This document shows, piece by piece, positions 6,700 to 15,074 of a stretch of 64,000 nucleotides of DNA; the stretch's first letter is position 1; each line of letters begins with the position of its first letter. The DNA lies in the NCBI RefSeq assembly GCF_001816145.1, contig NZ_MDZB01000066.1:21716-85715 (forward strand), in the 5' to 3' direction. The notes beneath the pieces were generated by a model. That model searched no databases and was not told where the DNA came from. It worked only from the letters and a program-made list of their open reading frames with translations. Source of the stretch: Hymenobacter lapidarius (GTDB lineage Bacteria; Bacteroidota; Bacteroidia; Cytophagales; Hymenobacteraceae). A program made the translations under genes and the position numbers.

Positions 6700-9693
6700 A
6701 TGAAACACCCTTATTTAGCAAAACTATTGTTTCTGCTATTGCTCGCGTGCTTTGGTCTCTCTTCCGAGGCCGTTGCGCAAACTGGCTCCCTGAGCGGTCG
6801 GGTTACCGATAGCAAGAACGAAGGCATTCCCGGCGCTACGGTGCTGGTAGAAGGCACTTCGCTGGGCAGCTCATCCAACGTGGATGGCACCTACAGCATC
6901 CAGAACGTGCCAGCCGGGGCGCAAAACCTGGTTATCTCATTTGTGGGCTACACCACCGTGCGCCGCGCCGTGACTGTGGTGGCCGGGCAAAACGCCCAGG
7001 TTTCGGCCACGTTGGCTGAAAGCACCACCCAGCTTTCCGAAGCCGTGGTGGTGGCCTACGGCACCCAGCGCCGGCAGGACCTGACCGGTGCCGTGGAGCA
7101 GATTTCCGAGAAGCAGTTTGTGAAAGGCCAGGTAACCAGCCCCGAGCAGCTGATTCAGGGCAAAGTGGCCGGCGTGCAGATTACAACCGGCGGCGGCTCG
7201 CCCGGCGCGGGCTCGCAGATTCTCATCCGCGGCGGCTCCTCGCTGGCGGCCTCCAATGCCCCGCTGATTATCATCGACGGCGTGCCGGTGGACAACACCA
7301 CCATTCAGGGCACGGGCAACCCCCTCACCCTTATCAACCCCAACGACATTGAGAGCATCACGGTGCTGAAGGACGCTTCCTCGACGGCCATCTACGGCGT
7401 GCGCGCCTCGAACGGCGTTATCCTCGTGACCACCAAAAAAGGCATTGCCGGTGATGTGATGCACGTGAACGTGTCTACGCAGCACTCGGTGGCTACCGTG
7501 GCCAAGTACGCGGACGTGCTCTCCGGCGACGAGTTCCGGGCGCTGGTGAAGGCACGCGGCACCACGGGCCAGCAGGCCTCGCTGGGCACGGCCAACACCG
7601 ACTGGCAGCGCGAGATTTTCCGGCCCGCCTACACCACCGACAACACGGTGGCCCTGAGCGGCTCGACGGGCATTCTCCCCTACCGTGTATCGGTGGGCTA
7701 CCTCAATCAGCAGGGCCTGCTGAAGCGCAACGAGCTGAGCCGCTACAGCGGCGCCTTGAGCCTGAACCCCGTGCTACTCGACGGTGCCCTGCGCGTGAAC
7801 CTCAACCTGAAGGGCTCGTGGATTGATAATGAGTTCTCGAACCAGGGTGCCGTGGGCGCCGCCGTGCGCTACGACCCAACCCAGCCCATCACCTCGAACG
7901 CCCCCAAGTACGCGCCTTTTGGCGGCTACGTGGAGTTCCTGGACCCCAGCGGCAACGGCCGCCTCAACTCCCTGGCCCCCCTCAACCCAATTGGCCTCAT
8001 CAACACGCGCCGCGACCGCAGCACCGTGAAGCGCAGCATCGGCAACGTGCAACTCGATTACAAGCTGCCGTTCCTGACTGGCCTGAGCGCCAACCTCAAC
8101 CTGGGCTACGACATTCAGCGCGGCCGGGGTACCGTGGCCGTACCGGCTGCAGCAGCGCAGGCATTCAATCAGTTGGGCGTGAACAACCAATACGCTCAGG
8201 ACCTGAACAACACCTTGCTCGAAGCCCTCGTGAAGTACGAGCGCACCGTGGGCCCCGGCAAGCTGGACCTGCTGGGTGGTTACTCCTACCAGAAGTTCCA
8301 GAACCGCTTCTTCATCTTTAACAACAACTCGGCCGATGGCAAAGTATTCCAGCAGCCCGCTTCGCTGACGTACAACAACTCGGACAACTTTCTGAACACC
8401 AACGTTCTGTTGGCATTCTTTGGCCGTTTCAACTATAACATTGCCGATAAGTACCTCTTCACCGGCACGTTCCGGGCCGACGGCACCTCGCGCTTCAACC
8501 CCGAGCCGTTCGGCTTCTTCCCGTCGGGCGCATTCGCCTGGCGCCTGAAGGGCGAGGATTTCCTCAAGAACTCGGAAAGCATCTCGGACCTGAAACTGCG
8601 CGTGGGCTACGGCAAAACCGGCCAGCAGGACCTGGGCGGCAACTTCTACCCCTTCCTGGCCGGTCTCACGCTCAGCGACGTCCGGGCGCAGTACCAGCTG
8701 GGCGACCAGTTTTTCCGCACGCTGCGGGCCGACCAGTACAACCCCAACATTACCTGGGAAACCACTTCGACCTACAACCTGGGCCTGGACTACGGTTTCT
8801 TCGGCGGCCGCTTTTACGGCTCGGTGGACGTGTACCAGCGCGATACCAAGGACCTGCTGAACTTCCGCACCGTGGCGGCCCTGGAAGGCCTCTCGAACGG
8901 CGGCACCTTCAACACGGGCTCGCTCACCAACAAAGGCCTTGAAGTGATTGCCAACGTGGATGCCTACAAGAGCGAGAAGTTCAACGTGACGGTGAACACC
9001 AACGCGACCTTCAACCGTAACCGCATCACCAAGCTCAACAACAACGACTCGCCCAACGACATCGGCCAGGCCACCGGCGGCATTGCCGGCGGCGTGGGCA
9101 ACAATATTCAGGTGAACACCGTGGGCTTCCCCGCTCAGTCGTTCTTCGTAAACAAGCAGGTGTACGGCCAGGACGGCAAGCCCCTGGAAGGCGTGTACGT
9201 GGACAGCAACGGCGACGGCGCCCTGAACAGCTCGGACCGCTACCGCTTCAAGTCGCCCCGCCCCGACCTTATCCTCGGCGGCGGTGCCAACATCACCTAC
9301 GGCGGCGCCAATCTGGCCTTCACCATGCGTTCGAACATCGGCAACTACGTGTACAACAACGTGCGCTCGGGCAGCTACTACGACACCAGCACCAACGGCT
9401 TTGTGGCCAACGCCAACCGCGAAACCCTGGACTCTAATTTCACCAACGCGCAGTTCTTCTCGGACTATTACGTGGAGAACGGCTCGTTCCTGCGGATGGA
9501 AAACATCACACTCGGCTACAATTTTGGTTCGATTGTGAAGAAGGATTCAAACTTAAGCCTCTCGTTTGCAGTTCAGAATGCATTCCTCATCACCAACTAC
9601 AAAGGCCTCGACCCGGAAGTAATTGGTGGCATAGACAATACGATTTACCCCCGGCCTCGTACGTTCACCGTGGGTCTGAATCTCGGCCTCTAA
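6700..9693 (+). CDS. SusC/RagA-family TonB-dependent outer-membrane receptor
   Basis: 997 residues from ATG 6700. Signal peptide (1-26), then a CarboxypepD_reg-like domain (about 28-115; GSLSGRVTDSKNEGIPGATV), a plug domain with the SusC signature RGGSSLAASNAPLIIIDGVP, and a long 22-strand-type beta barrel ending in TFTVGLNLGL. Such receptors import glycans or peptides across the outer membrane with energy from TonB, capped by a SusD lipoprotein. The SusD partner starts 23 bp downstream. An earlier in-frame start (6643) would place basic and aromatic residues before the signal peptide and is less likely. The substrate is unknown; the amylase nearby suggests an alpha-glucan. Confidence 0.95.
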   Translation: MKHPYLAKLLFLLLLACFGLSSEAVAQTGSLSGRVTDSKNEGIPGATVLVEGTSLGSSSNVDGTYSIQNVPAGAQNLVISFVGYTTVRRAVTVVAGQNAQVSATLAESTTQLSEAVVVAYGTQRRQDLTGAVEQISEKQFVKGQVTSPEQLIQGKVAGVQITTGGGSPGAGSQILIRGGSSLAASNAPLIIIDGVPVDNTTIQGTGNPLTLINPNDIESITVLKDASSTAIYGVRASNGVILVTTKKGIAGDVMHVNVSTQHSVATVAKYADVLSGDEFRALVKARGTTGQQASLGTANTDWQREIFRPAYTTDNTVALSGSTGILPYRVSVGYLNQQGLLKRNELSRYSGALSLNPVLLDGALRVNLNLKGSWIDNEFSNQGAVGAAVRYDPTQPITSNAPKYAPFGGYVEFLDPSGNGRLNSLAPLNPIGLINTRRDRSTVKRSIGNVQLDYKLPFLTGLSANLNLGYDIQRGRGTVAVPAAAAQAFNQLGVNNQYAQDLNNTLLEALVKYERTVGPGKLDLLGGYSYQKFQNRFFIFNNNSADGKVFQQPASLTYNNSDNFLNTNVLLAFFGRFNYNIADKYLFTGTFRADGTSRFNPEPFGFFPSGAFAWRLKGEDFLKNSESISDLKLRVGYGKTGQQDLGGNFYPFLAGLTLSDVRAQYQLGDQFFRTLRADQYNPNITWETTSTYNLGLDYGFFGGRFYGSVDVYQRDTKDLLNFRTVAALEGLSNGGTFNTGSLTNKGLEVIANVDAYKSEKFNVTVNTNATFNRNRITKLNNNDSPNDIGQATGGIAGGVGNNIQVNTVGFPAQSFFVNKQVYGQDGKPLEGVYVDSNGDGALNSSDRYRFKSPRPDLILGGGANITYGGANLAFTMRSNIGNYVYNNVRSGSYYDTSTNGFVANANRETLDSNFTNAQFFSDYYVENGSFLRMENITLGYNFGSIVKKDSNLSLSFAVQNAFLITNYKGLDPEVIGGIDNTIYPRPRTFTVGLNLGL

Positions 9694-9716
9694 TTCATCC
9701 CTAACTTCTTATTATC

Positions 9717-11330
9717 ATGAATCAAAAATTCACCCGTACGTTAGGGATGCTGGCACTAGCCGCCGGGCTAACGACCATGGCCTCGTCCTGTACCAAGGAC
9801 CTGGACCAGGTACCCGAATACTCGGCCAACGCCGAGGTGGTGTACCGCGACCCGGTTCAGATTAAGCAGGTACTGGCCCGCCTCTACGCCACCTTCGCGG
9901 TGAGCGGGCAGAAAGGCCCCGCTGGCGCTGGCGACATTTCGGGCATCGACGAAGGCTTCTCGAACTACCTGCGCACCTACTGGCAGCTGCAGGAAATCAC
10001 CACCGACGAGGCCATCCTGGGCTGGAACGACGGCAACCTGCCCAGCGTTAACACGCTGCAGTGGAACGCCGACAACGAGTTTGTGCGCGCCAACTACGAC
10101 CGGATTTTCTACGAAATTGCCCTGTGCAACGAGTTCATCCGCCAGACCACCGACGCTAAGCTGTCGGAGCGTGGCATCAGCGGCAACGATGCGAGCACCG
10201 TGCGCACCTACCGCGCCGAGGCCCGCTTGCTGCGCGCCCTGTGCTACTGGCACGCCATCGACTTGTTCGGCGGCGGCCCCTTCGCCACCGAAGCCGCCAG
10301 CATTGGCACCACGCCTCCTTATAAAACCCGCGCCGAGCTGTTTGCTTTCGTGGAATCGGAGCTGAAAGACCTCGATACCACCGAAGGCCTGCTGGCTCCC
10401 CGTGGCGAGTACGCCCGCGCCGACAAAGCCGTGGCCTGGACCCTGCTCACCAAGCTTTATCTGAACGCGCAGGTATACACCGGCACCAACCGCGCCACCG
10501 ACGCCATCACCTACGCCAACAAAGTGCTGGCGGCCGGCTACACCCTCGCGCCCAACTACACGTTCCTGTTTCTGGCCGACAACGACAAGACGGCGGCCCG
10601 CAACGAAATCATCTTCCCCATTGCTTTCGACGGTCTCAGCACGCAAGGCTACGGCGGCATGACCTTTCTGGTACACGCTCCCGTGGGCCGCGCCATTGCG
10701 CCGGCGTCCATTGGCATCAACGGCGGCTGGAGCGGTTTGCGCACCAAGCCAGCTTTGACTCGCCTGTTCCCCGGCGGAGCCACCGGCACCACCGACAAGC
10801 GCCAGACCGTGTTCTTCACAAAGGGCCAAAACCCCAACGTGGACACGCTGGGCGCATTCAGCAGCGGTGTGCTGGTTACCAAGTATAAGAACGTGACTTC
10901 TACCGGCAAGGGCGGCAAGGACTCGAACGAGCAGGGCGGCTCGGGCGACTTCCCCGACACGGACTTCCCCATGTTCCGCTTGGCCGACGTGCAGCTCATG
11001 TACGCCGAAGCGGTATTGCGCGGCGGTGCGGGTGGCAGCCAGGCCCAAGCCCTCGCGCTGGTAAACGCGGTGCGGGCCCGTTCGGGTGCGACGCCGTTCA
11101 CTACTATTGCCCTTGCTGACATTCTGGACGAACGCGCCCGCGAGCTGTTTTGGGAAGGCCACCGCCGGACCGACCTCATTCGCTTTGGCAAGTTCACCAC
11201 CGGCTACAACTGGGCCTTTAAGGGCGGTGTGAAGGAAGGCCGCGACGTGGAAGCCACGCGCGTGCTGTTCCCTATCCCTAACACGGACCGGGTAGTGAAC
11301 CCCAACCTGCCGCAAAATCCCGGCTATTAA
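9717..11330 (+). CDS. SusD/RagB-family nutrient-binding outer-membrane lipoprotein
   Basis: 537 residues. A lipoprotein signal ends in TMASSC (Cys at about 25), so the protein is anchored in the outer membrane. The body has the alpha-helical SusD fold signatures: YRAEARLLRALCYWHAIDLFGG in the N-terminal TPR region and LADVQLMYAEAVLRG followed by ARELFWEGHRRTDLIRFGKF near the C-terminus. It forms the lid of the SusC-like transporter encoded 23 bp upstream. A SusE-like gene follows 69 bp downstream, so all three are probably one operon. Confidence 0.95.
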   Translation: MNQKFTRTLGMLALAAGLTTMASSCTKDLDQVPEYSANAEVVYRDPVQIKQVLARLYATFAVSGQKGPAGAGDISGIDEGFSNYLRTYWQLQEITTDEAILGWNDGNLPSVNTLQWNADNEFVRANYDRIFYEIALCNEFIRQTTDAKLSERGISGNDASTVRTYRAEARLLRALCYWHAIDLFGGGPFATEAASIGTTPPYKTRAELFAFVESELKDLDTTEGLLAPRGEYARADKAVAWTLLTKLYLNAQVYTGTNRATDAITYANKVLAAGYTLAPNYTFLFLADNDKTAARNEIIFPIAFDGLSTQGYGGMTFLVHAPVGRAIAPASIGINGGWSGLRTKPALTRLFPGGATGTTDKRQTVFFTKGQNPNVDTLGAFSSGVLVTKYKNVTSTGKGGKDSNEQGGSGDFPDTDFPMFRLADVQLMYAEAVLRGGAGGSQAQALALVNAVRARSGATPFTTIALADILDERARELFWEGHRRTDLIRFGKFTTGYNWAFKGGVKEGRDVEATRVLFPIPNTDRVVNPNLPQNPGY

Positions 11331-11399
11331 ACTTTTTTCGGCCGGCTCCTTGTTCAGGAGCCGGCCACTTAATGGTTTTATTCCTCTTTTTTGAATTTT

Positions 11400-12199
11400 A
11401 TGAAAAACTGGTTCCTAAACATTGCGGCCAGTGCTGTGGTGCTCCTCTCCTTTACTGCGTGTGAAAAGGACGAGACGAAGGTGACAATTGCCCCCGCCGG
11501 AGCCCCCGTACTGACTGCCTCGGCCACCACGGCCACGCTCTCCCAACCCACGGCCAATGACAACGCCGTGAAGTATACCTGGGCCCCTGCCAACTTCGGC
11601 TTCGCAGCCGCCACTACCTACACCCTGCAGTTCGACAAGAAGGGTGGAAACTTTAGCAAGGCCGTGTCCATCAATGCCGGCAACGCCACCACCGCACACT
11701 GCGCGTGACGGAGTTGAACGACATTTTCACTAACCTGGGCCTGCCAGCCGATGTTCCCGCTCAAGTTGACGTCCGCGTGCTGGCCTCGGTTGGTGCTTCG
11801 GCACCCACCCAGGCTTCGGCGGTGAGCACCATTGGGGCTACGCCTTACGATTTCTGCTCGATTCCGAAAGACTCCTGGGGCTTGGTGGGCCCAGCCGGCG
11901 ATGGCTGGCCCGGTGCCACTGCTACCGACATCGTGCTGCCGTACGACTGCAAGGCGAGGGCTTATTTGCTGCGCTTGCCGCTCAAAGCTGGCGACTTCAA
12001 GTTCCGCGCTAACAAGGACTGGGGCACCAACTTCGGTTCTCTTACCAAGGGCGCAACTCCTGGCGCCTCGCCGCTTCCCCAAAAATTGTCCGGGGAAGAT
12101 ATGACCATTACCACGCCGGGCACCTACACTGTGAAACTCGTCGTGACGTTGGATGCCGCAGGCATTCCAACAAACGGAACCGTCACCATAACCCCGTAG
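11400..12199 (+). pseudogene. SusE-like outer-membrane lipoprotein, interrupted by a 1-nt frameshift
   Basis: The first part (11400-11708) encodes MKNWFLNIAASAVVLLSFTAC, a lipoprotein signal, then a SusE-type N-terminal Ig-like domain (APAGAPVLTASATTATL, YTWAPANFGF, YTLQFDKKGGNF). It stops at TGA 11706. The rest (from about 11690, other frame) continues RTLRVTELNDIFTNLGLP, exactly as expected for SusE, and runs to TAG 12199 through a starch-binding-like C-terminal domain. The frames join if one C is restored in the short C run at 11691-11693. Total about 266 residues once repaired. It follows SusC and SusD in the usual operon order. It is either a real loss of function or a base-calling error. 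Confidence 0.85.
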
Positions 12200-12222
12200 T
12201 AAAGCCTGAATCAAGCCTTCTT

Positions 12223-12278
12223 TGCCTGGAGCAACAAAAAAGCGCTGTAACCCAGCGGCTTTTTTGTTGCTCCAGGCA
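12223..12278. terminator. Bidirectional terminator after the sus-like operon
   Basis: Inverted arms starting TGCCTGGAGCAACAAAAAAG and its complement, about 25 bp each with one bulged base, with the A-tract on one side and the T-tract on the other, so it can work on both strands. It lies 24 bp after the SusE stop. Confidence 0.85.
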
Positions 12279-12603
12279 CGTCGACTACAGCCCAATCATG
12301 CTCCTCGGTTGGGCTCAATTAAACCAGCCCACTACGAAGCCGTGACGTCTAAGCGTTAATGTTTTCCACTTGTACTGCGTCCCTGAGTCTCTGCCAGGGG
12401 CCATCGTAGCCAGGTAGCCACGGTGAAGTAGGTAGAAAATGAAAAGACATATCATGCTGAGCGTAGCCGAAGCCCATCTACCGAGCAACTACTCAATTTT
12501 GGTTGTGGTAGATAGGCCTCGGCTACGCTCAGCATGACGTTCTAAATCAATGTTCTGCTCCCCTATGAGTAAGTGCTTCATTCTGCTTTATGGAATGGTA
12601 AAG
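12279..12603. repeat. Intergenic stretch with palindromic repeat copy C (12452-12543)
   Basis: The only structure is one copy of the dispersed palindrome: left arm TCATGCTGAGCGTAGCCGAAG, right arm its inverse ending CGCTCAGCATGACG. Here the inner arm has diverged to CCCATCTACC/GGTAGATAGGCC. The rest shows no gene. Confidence 0.8.
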
Positions 12604-12645
12604 CAACAAAAAAACCCGACGCAACTGCGCCGGGTTTTTTTGTTG
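12604..12645. terminator. Bidirectional terminator
   Basis: 15-bp perfect arms (CAACAAAAAAACCCG and complement) around a 12-nt loop. It lies 16 bp after the stop codon of the minus-strand T9SS gene at 12662, with the T-run on the correct side. Confidence 0.85.
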
Positions 12646-12661
12646 GGGTTGGGTTTGATGC

Positions 12662-13831
12662 TTACATCAGCACTACTTTGCGGGTGGCAACTTTGTCGCC
12701 CACCTGCACGCGGACCAAATACGTACCGGCCGATACATCGGCTGTGCTTACCGTTTTCGTTTTAACGCCAGCCGACTCCATGCCGTTGGAGAGGACCTGC
12801 ACGTGGCGGCCCACCAAATCGGTGAGTACGATGTTGACGTTCTCAAAGCGGTTGCCTACGCTGTAAGCCACGGTAGCAATGCCGTTAGCGGGGTTGGGGT
12901 ACACGCCCAGGGCAATGGCAGCAGCATCAGCAGCGCGGGTACCGAGAACCCCGGTAGCGCCCAACGTAATGGTTGCTGCCTGGCGGCCTGCGATAGTCGT
13001 AAAGTCTGCGGCGGCAGCGGCACCCACATTGCCGTTGCCCGCAACAGGCACGGAAGTCTGAGGAATGTAATCCGAAGACAGGAAATCACCTTTCCCGCTG
13101 TTCTGCAACACGAAAAAAGTGAGCGCCGGCGTACCGGTGGCCAAGCCCGTGGCAGTACGGTCCAGCTCAATTTCCCAACCGAAAGAACCTACCCCACCGT
13201 AGGAAGCGCCCGTGTTGGGCGTGGTATTGCCGGGGTTAGAGGAGACTTTGCCGTCGCTTGAATTGCGGTAAGCTACTCGCGTACCGGCTAGTGCGGCGAA
13301 ATTGCCAACCGTCGCGGCAGCTGACAAGGTCTGCGCCGTGCCGTTGCCCGATACCACACCAGCAGTAGAGGTAAGTTTCATCGAAGTACCTGCGGTGGCG
13401 GAAGTATACGAAGCACCTTCAATCTGAAAGTCAGTTCCTTCCGAACGCAGGGCCAAGGCTAGGTCTGCGGCAAGGTCAAGCTTGGCTACCATGCCTTCAA
13501 AGGACGTACCCATCATGCCGGCGGGGAGTGATGTGCCCACGGGCACGCCGGCCCGGGCTGGCAAGTCAAGGAAAAGCTGGAATGCGTTACCATTGGTCTC
13601 AACCGTGCCACCAACGAAGAAATACACTTTCGTGGCCGTAGTGGCTGCGTACAGGCTCAGCAAGCCCGCATCGCCGAACCCGCGGGGATTGGTGTACTTA
13701 CCAATCAGCACGTAATTGCCAGCCGTAATCTCCGGGGCGGTGAGTTGGCCATCGAGCACCACCTGGGCTTGCGCGGCGAAGGAACCAGCTGCTAAAACGC
13801 TTGCAGCAGCGAGAGTAAAAAGTTTTTTCAT
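12662..13831 (-). CDS. Secreted protein with type IX secretion C-terminal sorting domain
   Basis: 389 residues from ATG 13831. The signal peptide is MKKLFTLAAASVLAAGSFAAQAQ. Residues about 25-300 form a beta-rich domain of no family I recognise, marked by a G/T/A-rich core and VYFFVGGTVETNGNAFQLFLD, reminiscent of beta-sandwich modules that follow glycan-binding proteins. The last 80 residues are a T9SS type A sorting domain: VYPNPANGIATVAY, DLVGRHVQVLSNG and a final KVATRKVVLM. The product is therefore expected on the cell surface or in the medium. It is convergent with the sus-like operon. The earlier in-frame start (13981) adds 50 residues before the signal peptide and is rejected. Confidence 0.85.
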   Translation of the reverse strand: MKKLFTLAAASVLAAGSFAAQAQVVLDGQLTAPEITAGNYVLIGKYTNPRGFGDAGLLSLYAATTATKVYFFVGGTVETNGNAFQLFLDLPARAGVPVGTSLPAGMMGTSFEGMVAKLDLAADLALALRSEGTDFQIEGASYTSATAGTSMKLTSTAGVVSGNGTAQTLSAAATVGNFAALAGTRVAYRNSSDGKVSSNPGNTTPNTGASYGGVGSFGWEIELDRTATGLATGTPALTFFVLQNSGKGDFLSSDYIPQTSVPVAGNGNVGAAAAADFTTIAGRQAATITLGATGVLGTRAADAAAIALGVYPNPANGIATVAYSVGNRFENVNIVLTDLVGRHVQVLSNGMESAGVKTKTVSTADVSAGTYLVRVQVGDKVATRKVVLM

Positions 13832-14072
13832 GACAACGTAACTAAAATGAGAGTGGTGAGAAAAGTAATGAGGGAACGAATGTGTGCTCAATATGCCCCT
13901 TATGGGTGCTAATTGAAGTAAATGTAGACAAAAGACAGCTAAAAAAATAATTTTCACCGGTACTGTTCGGCTAATTTTCAACTTCTTTACACGCCAAGTG
14001 CAACTCTAATCCCATGGGTTGTTGCCCCGTTGGTTGTTATTTTCGCCGGACCTCCCAATACAAATCGTACTT

Positions 14073-14921
14073 ATGATTCTAATTGCCGACGGCGGCTCCA
14101 CGAAGTGCAGCTGGTGCCAACTCGACGATGCCCACAACCGGGTATACTTTAATACCGAAGGGTATAACCCCGATTTCATTGACACGGCCGGCATCGTGGC
14201 TTCCTTGGGCCAGAACTTGCCGGAAACCCTGCCACGGGACCAGGTGCGCGAAGTGCATTTTTACGGCGCGGGGGTATCATCGCCCCAAAAAGCCGAGGTG
14301 ATTGCCGCCGCCCTGCGCCAGCTGTTTCCCAACGCGACAGTTACCGTAACCGAAGATTTGCTGGCCGCGGCGCGGGCGCTGCTGGGCCGCAAGCCCGGCT
14401 TCGCATCCATTCTGGGCACGGGTACGAACTCCTGCCTGTACGACGGCGAAAAAATCACCTATAACGTGGACTCGCTGGGGTATTTCTTGGGCGACGAGGG
14501 CTCGGGCTCTTACTTTGGCAAGCGCCTGCTGCGCGACTACCTGCGCGACCTGCTGCCCGACGGGCTCCAGGAGGCCTTCCGCGAGACTTACGACCTGGGC
14601 AGCCGCAACAGCATCCTGGACCGGCTCTACAACCAGCCCCTGCCCAACCGCTACCTGGCCAGCTTCGCCAAGTTTGCCTACGACCACAACAACGTGAGCT
14701 ACTGCCGCGACATCGTGCTCGAAGGCTTCGAAACGTTTTTCAGCAACCTGGTGGTGCACTATCCCGGCTACCAGGATTACTCGTTCAACTGCATCGGCTC
14801 GGTAGGCTACAACTTCCGCGACGTGCTCACGCAGGTGGCCCGCCGCCACGGCATGGAAGTGGGCAAGATTATCCGCTCGCCCATCGACGACCTGGTGACT
14901 TACCACGAATCGGACCGTTAA
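14073..14921 (+). CDS. BadF/BadG/BcrA/BcrD-type sugar kinase (N-acetylglucosamine kinase-like)
   Basis: 282 residues from ATG 14073. Actin-like ATPase fold: phosphate-1 motif IADGGSTKCSWC at the N-terminus, adenosine-site loop ILGTGTNSCLYDG and LGYFLGDEGSGSYFGKRLL. This subgroup is common in Bacteroidota and is usually annotated as an N-acetylglucosamine kinase-like ATPase; the actual sugar is not shown by sequence. It is cytoplasmic. Its place between a T9SS surface protein and a GH13 enzyme supports a role in sugar use. Confidence 0.85.
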   Translation: MILIADGGSTKCSWCQLDDAHNRVYFNTEGYNPDFIDTAGIVASLGQNLPETLPRDQVREVHFYGAGVSSPQKAEVIAAALRQLFPNATVTVTEDLLAAARALLGRKPGFASILGTGTNSCLYDGEKITYNVDSLGYFLGDEGSGSYFGKRLLRDYLRDLLPDGLQEAFRETYDLGSRNSILDRLYNQPLPNRYLASFAKFAYDHNNVSYCRDIVLEGFETFFSNLVVHYPGYQDYSFNCIGSVGYNFRDVLTQVARRHGMEVGKIIRSPIDDLVTYHESDR

Positions 14922-15001
14922 GCGTTAACTACTTGTTGGCTGAGTAATTACTCATCAAATCAATTACGTACCCCGCCAATAACCGAGAGCAGACACTCCG
15001 C

Positions 15002-15060
15002 CAAGGGGCCATAAAAAAAACCCGCCTGAATGACCAGGCGGGTTTTTTTATGGCCCCTTG
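15002..15060. terminator. Bidirectional terminator between sugar kinase and amylase genes
   Basis: Nearly perfect palindrome CAAGGGGCCATAAAAAAAACCCGCC with its complement, serving the two convergent genes that end at 14921 and 15075. Confidence 0.88.
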
Positions 15061-15074
15061 CGGGTATGAATGCC

